From Phycisphaerae bacterium (GTDB lineage: Bacteria; Planctomycetota; Phycisphaerae; UBA1845): a DNA stretch of 35,384 nucleotides. A program made the translations under genes and the position numbers. Numbering within the stretch: the first letter of the stretch is position 1; each line of letters begins with the position of its first letter. A model generated the notes under the pieces. That model saw only the letters and a list, made by a program, of their open reading frames with translations. It made no database searches and had not been told where the DNA came from. Location: contig BQJS01000022.1 in assembly GCA_021604825.1 (NCBI GenBank), positions 1-35,384 of the forward strand. Direction: 5' to 3'. Shown piece by piece: positions 7,564-14,508 of the stretch.

Positions 7564-9567
7564 ATGAGCAAGCGCACCAACATTCCACTGAAAGTCGCCA
7601 AGCCACCGCGCCGACCCATCACGCGAGCGGGCAAGTGGCGGATGACCTCCCTCATCACCGTTCACGTGTTGATGCTTCTGCACATCGCCTATTGGCTCAA
7701 GTACGGCAGCACAATCACACCGGTCGAGCCTTCCGAATCGATGGAAACGCTCAAGACCGGCGCGGTCAATGCCGGCTTTATCTTCTTCGCGATCTCGATT
7801 CTGCTCACCCTAATCTTCGGCCGCTTCGTTTGCGGCTGGGCGTGCCACTTCGTCGCCTACCAAGACCTTTGCGGGTGGATACTCAAACGAATCGGCATCC
7901 AACCCAAACCGCTTCGCTCGCGCCTGCTGATGCTCGTGCCGCTTGGCATGGCCATTTACATGTTTGCCTGGCCCGTGATCTATCGCTGGTACGTCGCCAC
8001 CATTGAACCAACGCGGATGGAGTTCGTCCCGCAGATCACCAGCGCATTTACAACCGAGCATTTCTGGGAAACGTTTCCCGGCTGGGTTTTTGCGATCCTC
8101 ACGCTGACCGTCGCTGGCTTCAGCATCGTCTACTTCCTCGGCAACAAGGGCTTCTGCACCTACGCATGCCCATACGGCGGAGTCTTCGCCGTCGTCGAAA
8201 AAGCCTCACCGCTTCGCGTTCGGGTCAGCGACTCCTGCGTACAGACCGGCGAATGCACCAAAGCCTGCGGATCAAACGTGCGCGTCGCGGAAGAAGTTCT
8301 CGCGTATGGCATGGTCGTGGACCCTGGCTGCATGAAGTGCGCAGACTGCATTTCATCGTGCCCCACGTCCGCATTAAGCTTCGGCTTCGGACCCATCGCA
8401 ATCGGTGCCGACCCCAAAAAGCCAGAGCCCGAATCAACCAAACCCTCGCGGCTACCATGGATCGAAGAGTTGATTCTCATCGGCGGATTCGGCGTGTTCC
8501 TCTTTGCATGGTGGGGACTCTATGGCCGCTTCCCGTTCCTCATGTCAGCCGGCATCTCAGGCATGTTCGCGTACGTGCTGCTGCAATTCGTGCGGATGAT
8601 TCGCAGCACAGACGTTTCGTTTCAGAACCTCATACTCAAAAACGCCGGCAAATCGACGCTTGCGGGCAAGTGCTTTCTCGCGCTCGCAGCGCTGCTCTTG
8701 ACCGCCACCGCACACAATGCCGCCGTTCAATACCAGAATTATGCCGCCACCTGGCACTACGATCGAACAGGTGTTGTCGATGACGTCGCGTGGACGCCGC
8801 AATTCAATCCACAGGCAAGCCTGCCCGCTTCGGCGGCAGAACATCGCGACAAAGCGCTCGAGCATTTCGACAAGCTGAAACGTTGGGGCATCTTTAGATT
8901 CCCCGACACCGACTACAAACTGACGTGGCTACACATGCTAAATGGCGATCTCGATGCCGCCGAGCAATCCGCCCGCAGCGCCGTCGATGCCCACCCCCAT
9001 GTCGTGATGTTTCACGTCCAACTCGCTCGCGTGTCGCGCAAACGCGGCAAGTACGACGACGCCATCAAGAGCATCCGTCACGCACTAACGCTCGATCATT
9101 CGCAACACAATGTCGAACGCGAACTCGGACAGATCCTAAGCGAAGCGGGCCGCAAGGAACAAGCGCTCGAACATTACAAGCACATCCTCGAACACGCACC
9201 CAACGACGCCCAGGTTCATTACTACACCGGCGCACTCGCGCTCGATCTTCAAAGGTTCGCAGAAGCCGACAAGCACTTGCGAGAGGCCATCAAACAAGAC
9301 CCCCAATTCGCCCAGGCCCGCGAGCAACTCGCACTGCTGCGTCTAAGTGCCCAGCGAATCGACGAGGCCATCGAACAACTAGAAGCCGCCATTAAGATCG
9401 AACCAACATTCGCCCAAGCCCAATACAACCTAGCCGTCGCCTACTTCATGAAACGAGAGTTCGCCAAAGCCATCCAACACGCCGAAATCGCCCAAAAACT
9501 AGACCCGCAAGACATCACGACCAAAAAGTTCCTGCAAATGCTGAGACAGCAAACAACGACCCCCTAG
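7564..9567 (+). CDS. Membrane 4Fe-4S protein (NapH/NosR/CcoG-like) fused to C-terminal TPR domain
   Basis: 667 residues. Several membrane helices are visible (about 28-48, 67-88, 115-138, 165-190, then two more at about 295-345 and 365-385). GRFVCGWACHF and GFCTYACPYGG are the membrane-border cysteine motifs of the NapH/NosR/CcoG family. Two ferredoxin-type clusters follow at about residues 222-265: CVQTGECTKAC and CMKCADCISSC followed by PTSAL. From about 420 to the end there are six or so TPR repeats (for example RFAEADKHLREAIKQDPQFA). Relatives pass electrons from quinol to periplasmic or assembly partners; the TPR part probably recruits a partner protein. The actual electron acceptor is not shown by the neighbourhood. 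The start is the ATG at 7564, after a weak GAAAGACAG site. Confidence 0.85.
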   Translation: MSKRTNIPLKVAKPPRRPITRAGKWRMTSLITVHVLMLLHIAYWLKYGSTITPVEPSESMETLKTGAVNAGFIFFAISILLTLIFGRFVCGWACHFVAYQDLCGWILKRIGIQPKPLRSRLLMLVPLGMAIYMFAWPVIYRWYVATIEPTRMEFVPQITSAFTTEHFWETFPGWVFAILTLTVAGFSIVYFLGNKGFCTYACPYGGVFAVVEKASPLRVRVSDSCVQTGECTKACGSNVRVAEEVLAYGMVVDPGCMKCADCISSCPTSALSFGFGPIAIGADPKKPEPESTKPSRLPWIEELILIGGFGVFLFAWWGLYGRFPFLMSAGISGMFAYVLLQFVRMIRSTDVSFQNLILKNAGKSTLAGKCFLALAALLLTATAHNAAVQYQNYAATWHYDRTGVVDDVAWTPQFNPQASLPASAAEHRDKALEHFDKLKRWGIFRFPDTDYKLTWLHMLNGDLDAAEQSARSAVDAHPHVVMFHVQLARVSRKRGKYDDAIKSIRHALTLDHSQHNVERELGQILSEAGRKEQALEHYKHILEHAPNDAQVHYYTGALALDLQRFAEADKHLREAIKQDPQFAQAREQLALLRLSAQRIDEAIEQLEAAIKIEPTFAQAQYNLAVAYFMKREFAKAIQHAEIAQKLDPQDITTKKFLQMLRQQTTTP

Positions 9568-9608
9568 ATCGCTAAGACTTCCAACATGAACAACGCACCA
9601 ACACCGTC

Positions 9609-9628
9609 ATTCCCGCGCACGCGGGAAT
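9609..9628. repeat. 20-bp dRS3-like inverted repeat
   Basis: The sequence ATTCCCGCGCACGCGGGAAT is a near-perfect palindrome. It matches the form ATTCCC-N8-GGGAAT described for the neisserial dRS3 element and seen in other bacteria. It lies in the 222-bp gap after the FeS-TPR gene; no T-tract follows it on the plus strand, so it is not a standard terminator. Confidence 0.7.
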
Positions 9629-9789
9629 CCAGAGGAATGTGAGGGGCTTATCAAAAACAAGCCAATCATGGCATAAACGAGCCAATGAAAATAAATTATC
9701 GAGATACGCGAACACACTCACAGGCGCTACCGGTACATGGTCGGACAGCCCGACCGCCAAAAGATGCCGCCAAAGAAGGAGGGTTCTAA

Positions 9790-10011
9790 ATGCTGGCTGA
9801 CACAGCCTGGTCGTCGCTGTTCCAACTGCCGCAAATCGCCATCGTAGCGGGATGCCTAACCGGTATCATCGCCATCGCCGGCGTCTTCTGGTCCCATGTC
9901 GAAAAAACCAAATCCAAAAACGAATTGAAACGCTCGCTGGTAGAGCGCGGCATGTCCGTAGAAGAGATCGAGCGAATCATCGAAGCCGGCGAAGAAGAGA
10001 AGAATCGCTGA
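9790..10011 (+). CDS. Small single-pass membrane protein with charged C-terminal helix
   Basis: 73 residues. A hydrophobic helix at about 13-34 (LPQIAIVAGCLTGIIAIAGVF) is followed by a basic stretch and a helix LKRSLVERGMSVEEIERIIE, reminiscent of the short SHOCT-type C-terminal helices common in small bacterial membrane proteins. A strong AAGGAGG ribosome-binding site lies a few bases upstream of the ATG, which is the best support for a real gene. Function unknown; a membrane-anchored adaptor or regulator is one possibility. Confidence 0.75.
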   Translation: MLADTAWSSLFQLPQIAIVAGCLTGIIAIAGVFWSHVEKTKSKNELKRSLVERGMSVEEIERIIEAGEEEKNR

Positions 10012-10376
10012 ATGCCCATCCCAGCATTGATCATTTTCGCATCGACCACGGAGGCTATTGTTGACAACACCAAGGCCATTCCCAGCGGCACTCTGAGCAA
10101 GCCGTAAGCAATAGACTTAGTCCATCCAAAGGCGCCCTAAATCGGCCTCGTACTGAACGCTTGGACATTTTACCCCTCACACCGGTCAATCCAGCTACTA
10201 TTAAATTCAATATCGCCTGACGGGAGCAGTTCCCGCCCGCCGTACAGGGCACTTCGGTGCAATGGGTGCCCGCAGCATTACAGGTCTTGATAGCGCGTCC
10301 ATCCTTATTTAGGCTATTAGCAGTACCGGGCCACACACTTCGACCGTGCACGACCGCATAAATTGGAGCCAACGAG
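10012..10376. other. Intergenic region with clustered hairpins
   Basis: No convincing gene. It contains CGGGA-GCAGT-TCCCG (10221-10235), then GCAC-TTCG-GTGC (10249-10260, a stable UUCG-type tetraloop). The latter competes with a longer GGGCAC/GTGCCC pairing (10247-10252 with 10266-10271). A lone TTGACA at 10061-10066 has no matching -10 at normal spacing. A GGAG at 10364-10367 serves the next gene. The hairpins could form a 5' leader structure for the downstream hydrolase gene. Confidence 0.35.
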
Positions 10377-11837
10377 ATGCCACGCATTCAATCGCAACGT
10401 AGATCCACCGCCTCGCTTTCCACCTTACTAGCGATGTCCCTTGTTACTAGCGGCCCTTGTATGTTTGCATTGACTGGGCCAGAGAGCCCCGTATCGGTTG
10501 ACGAGACAGGTATCGACGTCGCTCCCGAGGATGTACCAACATCAGTGAGCACATGCGAGAATCAGTTCATCGCCGATGGGAATCGGTGGCACAGAACCAC
10601 GTGCGACGAGTTTCGCGAAGGCGAAATTCATGTCCAATCCGATCTCCAAGTATCGAGCGACGGCGACATTGAATTTCACGTAACTGCGTCGCAATACGAA
10701 CGCACACGCGTCACTGCTGTTGCCGTCATCTCATCGGTGAATGGTGAAATCTGGCGAGATCGGCTTAGATTTCACACCGATGACGACGAGGCTGAATCCG
10801 ACACTGAACGAGATAGCATCGATCCAGCCCTTTTAACAAGCGACATCGAGCTTCACGTTTTCGTCCAAGTAGGACTCGGTATCAGCAGAGCTGGAACTGA
10901 CCCAATTTTTTCGATAACCAACCCGGCAACATCCCACGTAATCGTATTGCCTGGCATACTTGGTGACAGAAGAGGCAGCCGAGATGTGATCGACTTGATT
11001 GAGGAGGAAGCACCGGTTCAAGGAGGAGCGACCGCACAGATTTGGGATTGGACTGAATGGTGGAAGTCCACCATTGCCAAGTACGAAGATGATCTACGCA
11101 GAGACCGAATATCTCGCCTCCAAGCTAGGATCAACATCGACAATGCACAGTGGGACATCGCTGAAGAGTTTGCCACCGGGCTCGTGAAGTGGAGAGAACG
11201 ATTTGACCCCAACGAAGAAGTTGACATATATTTGATGGGTATATCAGGCGGAACAAATATCGCGGCTCTCGCTTGCGAAGTGCGCGCGGCCGATGGCTCC
11301 CCCATCCTACCCGAAGACTTCTTTACAAAAACAATATTTCTATCTGGCGCTCTGAGCAGCAACCGCAGCTTGTTCGACGTTGACCGGGCATCGCGGGAGA
11401 TATACAACTACTACAGCTACCACGATGAAATACTAACCGTGAGTAAATTTTGGGCGATTCTCTTCGGCATACCTATCAATCTTGACGTGCATGTAAGATG
11501 GCCAGCAGTTGGACGTTTTGGCTATCCGCGATCCAATTGCAATCGCGATTTTGACTTCGTGACGGCACAGCTAGGCTGGGTACACCATGAATACGACTTC
11601 CGAGAAGATCGCGAACAACCCGACTGGGGTAACAACGGAAAGCACAGCAAGTGCCTTGAAGAGGACTATTTCCGCCAGTTCATATTGCCACTATTTGACG
11701 GTCTTCCGTTTGACTCCCCCGAGTCGCAAGTTCCCAAGCTGGACCCTGAGAATCCAACAGAAGGCTGGTCTCTAGACCTACATCCGATCTATCTCCAGGA
11801 TCGCCTTGCAGCGAGTGATCGCTCCTGCTTGGAGTAA
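10377..11837 (+). CDS. Predicted secreted or lipid-anchored serine alpha/beta-hydrolase-like protein
   Basis: 486 residues. The N-terminus has basic residues then a hydrophobic stretch ending in SGPC (about 13-34), compatible with a signal peptide and a weak lipobox. Residues about 60-180 look like a beta-rich domain. Then HVIVLPGILGDRRGSRDVID and YLMGISGGTNIAALAC fit an alpha/beta-hydrolase: a strand with an oxyanion loop and a GxSxG-type nucleophile elbow with S290. H423 (NGKHSKC) could be the catalytic histidine. The acid residue is not assigned. A lipase or esterase role is inference. GGAG lies 9 bases before the ATG. The membrane protein gene starts 11 bases after the stop. Codon use (ATA, AGA, TTA) is richer in A/T than in most neighbours, suggesting separate ancestry. 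Confidence 0.65.
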   Translation: MPRIQSQRRSTASLSTLLAMSLVTSGPCMFALTGPESPVSVDETGIDVAPEDVPTSVSTCENQFIADGNRWHRTTCDEFREGEIHVQSDLQVSSDGDIEFHVTASQYERTRVTAVAVISSVNGEIWRDRLRFHTDDDEAESDTERDSIDPALLTSDIELHVFVQVGLGISRAGTDPIFSITNPATSHVIVLPGILGDRRGSRDVIDLIEEEAPVQGGATAQIWDWTEWWKSTIAKYEDDLRRDRISRLQARINIDNAQWDIAEEFATGLVKWRERFDPNEEVDIYLMGISGGTNIAALACEVRAADGSPILPEDFFTKTIFLSGALSSNRSLFDVDRASREIYNYYSYHDEILTVSKFWAILFGIPINLDVHVRWPAVGRFGYPRSNCNRDFDFVTAQLGWVHHEYDFREDREQPDWGNNGKHSKCLEEDYFRQFILPLFDGLPFDSPESQVPKLDPENPTEGWSLDLHPIYLQDRLAASDRSCLE

Positions 11838-11848
11838 GGGCCCTTGTT

Positions 11849-12721
11849 ATGACTGAATGTTCGCAGAGAACGCACGATCGAATGAGTGCCATGATTGCGT
11901 TTACGCCGGTGATTGGCGTCTACGTTATTGTCGCCTGCTACCACCTTGCCAGTGTCGCAGGAAATGGCTGGATGCGCGAAAGCGTCAAGGACACACAGGG
12001 CACAGTTCCACATTGGAAAATGGCATTCATTGGGATCCTCCTGATATCGGTAGTCGTGTGGGTGTTTTCTTTGCTCTTCGTCGCGATTAATGCGTGGAAT
12101 TCGATTAAACAATCGAGACTGCGGGTATGGCCAAGGCGAGTAGCTGCAGGGCTATGCGCGTGGTGTGTACTTCAACCGCTCTGCACAAGCTTATTCCTGC
12201 CACAATCAATGTCATTGCTTGCAGTGCATCCAGATGAGGATGCCGCCGCCTTCATCATGCTGTTCCGCATCTCGCGATTACCTGGATTCGCCATCGGGTT
12301 GGGCGTGAGTTTCACGTTGGCGCTTTTGGTTTTTTCATTGGATAGCACGACGAAATCGGATCAGTTAGAGAGAATGAAGAAGGAGATAAAGCGAGGAATA
12401 TGGATCTTCTTTGTCTTGATATTGCTTGGAATTGTTCGAGTTGTAATAGCCCAAAGAGCTGTCGTGCTCGTAGGATCAGACCCGCCGAATTTACCCTCAG
12501 TCTTGAATACAGAGGCCATGCTATTTGCAACTTATTATGGGATGATGGGGGCCATGGTGGCAATTGGTTCAATATTTGCGTTTAACACGCAAGTTGAACG
12601 CCTTATGGGAAAGCTGAAGCTAGATCATGCGTTCTCATTAAAGGACCTTCGCGTTGCCTGGGCGGCGACGTTGCCCATAGCAGTTCCGCTCGGAAAAATA
12701 ATTATCGAAAAACTGATCTAG
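11849..12721 (+). CDS. Multi-pass membrane protein of unknown function
   Basis: 290 residues with about six hydrophobic segments (for example AMIAFTPVIGVYVIVACYHL, MAFIGILLISVVVWVFSLLF, FAIGLGVSFTLALLVFSL, IWIFFVLILLGIVRVVIA and FATYYGMMGAMVAIGSIFAF). Short polar loops lie between them, with a charged cytosolic-looking loop DSTTKSDQLERMKKEIKRG before the fourth. I recognise no family. It starts 11 bases after the secreted hydrolase gene and shares its more A/T-rich codon use, so the two are probably co-transcribed and co-inherited. It could be a partner or an immunity-like protein for the hydrolase, but nothing in the sequence shows this. The ribosome-binding site is poor (AAGGGCCC), consistent with coupled translation. 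Confidence 0.65.
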   Translation: MTECSQRTHDRMSAMIAFTPVIGVYVIVACYHLASVAGNGWMRESVKDTQGTVPHWKMAFIGILLISVVVWVFSLLFVAINAWNSIKQSRLRVWPRRVAAGLCAWCVLQPLCTSLFLPQSMSLLAVHPDEDAAAFIMLFRISRLPGFAIGLGVSFTLALLVFSLDSTTKSDQLERMKKEIKRGIWIFFVLILLGIVRVVIAQRAVVLVGSDPPNLPSVLNTEAMLFATYYGMMGAMVAIGSIFAFNTQVERLMGKLKLDHAFSLKDLRVAWAATLPIAVPLGKIIIEKLI

Positions 12722-12776
12722 CCCAATTCACAAAAGAATTCGCACCACTCTGATTGTCATTGCTGCACAGCGGACC

Positions 12777-14384
12777 CTACACAATTGAACCATGCACGCG
12801 TCGTTCTGATACGCGATTGATCTCTACTTGCACCACATCACCGGGCTTGACGCCATTTGCTTCGAAGTGAATCTCGAAGTACCGATCGCAGCGGCCGGTT
12901 GCGATTGGGCTTGATGCGCTGTTGGTGTCGGGCTTCTTGGTGTTCTCGACGATGACGCGCAGCGTTTCGCCTTCGAACTGGCGCGTGTAGTCATGCGCGA
13001 GCGTTTGTTCCAGCTCGGCTAGTGCGTTCATTCTTTCTTTGACCGTGCCTTGATGCACGAAGTCTTTGGGCCAGCGGGCAGCCGCGGTGCCTGGTCTTGG
13101 GCTGAAGGGGAAGGCGTGGATTTTGCAGAATTTTGCGTAGCCGGCCATCGCCATGGTTTCTTGGAACATGGCTTCCGTCTCGCCCGGGAAGCCGACGATG
13201 ATGTCCGTCGAAATCGCCGGCCTGTCGAGCGCCTTGTTGACGCGATCGATCATGTCCACGAACGCATCCGAGGTGTACTGCCGATTCATGCGCCGCAGGA
13301 TTTCGTCACTGGCGTGTTGCAGCGGCAGATGAAAATGCGGCACGCAGTTGGAGTGTCGCGCGATGACACCCACTAGCTCATCGTCGAGATCGCCCGGTTC
13401 TAGGCTGGACAGTCGCAAGCGGGCCAAGCCGTCTACCTTTGCGAGCGCTTCGACAAGAGCAGCTATTGGCGACGGGCCCGATTTGAAGCGCTTGCGGATC
13501 GCCGTCTCGCGGCCATACGCCCCGAGGAATATCCCCGTCAGCACGATCTCGCGATGCCCAGCAGCCACCAACCCCTCAGCCTCCCGGACCGCCACCTCGA
13601 TCGGCTTCCAACTCAGCCGCGACCGCAGCTTGGGGATGATGCAATACGTACAAGACGCGTCGCACCCATCCTGAATCTTCAAGAATGCCCGGGTCCGGGT
13701 CGCAAACTCGCGAATCGAGGTCGAAAACTGCGATTCGGGGTTGACTATGGGTAATTCGCGGTTAATACTATAATCACTAGTAGCTCGATATTCTGCCGGT
13801 TGGCTTCGCCTCGTTTCGGTCGATGTGGGGGGAGCCTGCTCGATTCGGGATTGCAGGCGAAGACCCACCGGCACCAGCGTTTCGGGCATCGGCTCGACGT
13901 CATGTCCAGGATCGACATCATGCCCAGGCTCTAGATTTTGGCCAGGCTCTGATAATTGGCCAGATCCGGGCGAAGCCTCCCGCAGAGTCGAATAGCCGTT
14001 TCGCGAGTTGTTGCGTTCAAACTGGACAGCTTGTTCGCCGAAACGATCAACCACCGCTTGACGGATTGCACTGAGAGTTTCCGTTTCGTGCCCCAGAACG
14101 TGCGTTACGCCCGGAATCTTCCGGATGGTGTCGGGTTCGGCTGACGCATAGCAGCCGATGGCGATGGTGGGTGTCGCGCCCTTTTTGGACGATCGACGAA
14201 GTGCCTGCCGACTTCTTGCAGTTGCGCTGCACGTGACGGCGCAGGTGTTGACGATGGCAAGGTCGGCATCTTCGCCCTTGGCGGCTGGCGTCATCCCGTA
14301 CGATTCGAGCAATTCGCGCACTTGCTCCGTCTCGTATTGATTGACTTTACAGCCCAGCGTGGTTAACCGATACTTAGCTTCCAT
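12777..14384 (-). CDS. mtaB: MtaB-type tRNA methylthiotransferase (radical SAM) with an unusual insertion
   Basis: 535 residues. The N-terminal methylthiotransferase domain has TTLGCKVNQYE (C12), NTCAVT (C48) and GCYA (C78), ligands of the auxiliary cluster. The radical SAM triad CDASCTYC (C241, C245, C248) and a C-terminal TRAM-like domain (ending VEINRVSERRVHGSIV) complete the family plan. LGCKVNQYE points to MtaB, which methylthiolates t6A at position 37 of tRNAs reading ANN codons, rather than MiaB. Between the two domains is an extra segment of about 100 residues (about 120-222), rich in Pro, Glu and Ser, which holds a hexapeptide repeat; MtaB proteins are usually near 430-450 residues. 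The frame extends upstream to 14609, but that would overlap the divergent pilM-like gene. MEAKYRLTTLGCK at 14384 is the natural start. Confidence 0.9.
   Translation of the reverse strand: MEAKYRLTTLGCKVNQYETEQVRELLESYGMTPAAKGEDADLAIVNTCAVTCSATARSRQALRRSSKKGATPTIAIGCYASAEPDTIRKIPGVTHVLGHETETLSAIRQAVVDRFGEQAVQFERNNSRNGYSTLREASPGSGQLSEPGQNLEPGHDVDPGHDVEPMPETLVPVGLRLQSRIEQAPPTSTETRRSQPAEYRATSDYSINRELPIVNPESQFSTSIREFATRTRAFLKIQDGCDASCTYCIIPKLRSRLSWKPIEVAVREAEGLVAAGHREIVLTGIFLGAYGRETAIRKRFKSGPSPIAALVEALAKVDGLARLRLSSLEPGDLDDELVGVIARHSNCVPHFHLPLQHASDEILRRMNRQYTSDAFVDMIDRVNKALDRPAISTDIIVGFPGETEAMFQETMAMAGYAKFCKIHAFPFSPRPGTAAARWPKDFVHQGTVKERMNALAELEQTLAHDYTRQFEGETLRVIVENTKKPDTNSASSPIATGRCDRYFEIHFEANGVKPGDVVQVEINRVSERRVHGSIV
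13891..13962. repeat. Four imperfect 18-bp tandem repeats inside mtaB
   Basis: Units at 13891-13908, 13909-13926, 13927-13944 and 13945-13962 each have the form GGnTCnnnnnnnnTGnCCA. They keep the reading frame of mtaB and encode a repeated hexapeptide of the form G-(Q/H)-x-(L/V/S)-(E/D)-P. They lie inside the extra linker between the cluster-binding and radical SAM domains. Confidence 0.75.
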
Positions 14385-14508
14385 TGCATGGAAAATGTAG
14401 CAGAACCGCCGCAAGAATGGCAACCGCAACGTGATCTGATGCGCACGACGGACGGCAGGGGACTCTCCCCGGCAGCACCGATCACCACGGACGACAGGAG
14501 TCGCAACG

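Noticed and set aside
9572..9760. Minus-strand open frame of 62 codons
   Set aside because: It mostly translates the dRS3-like palindrome and its flanks, a common false call around this repeat.
10055..10387. Minus-strand open frame of 110 codons with several cysteines
   Set aside because: No ribosome-binding site or recognisable domain, and it overlaps the hairpin cluster and the likely leader of the hydrolase gene. I treat the stretch as non-coding.
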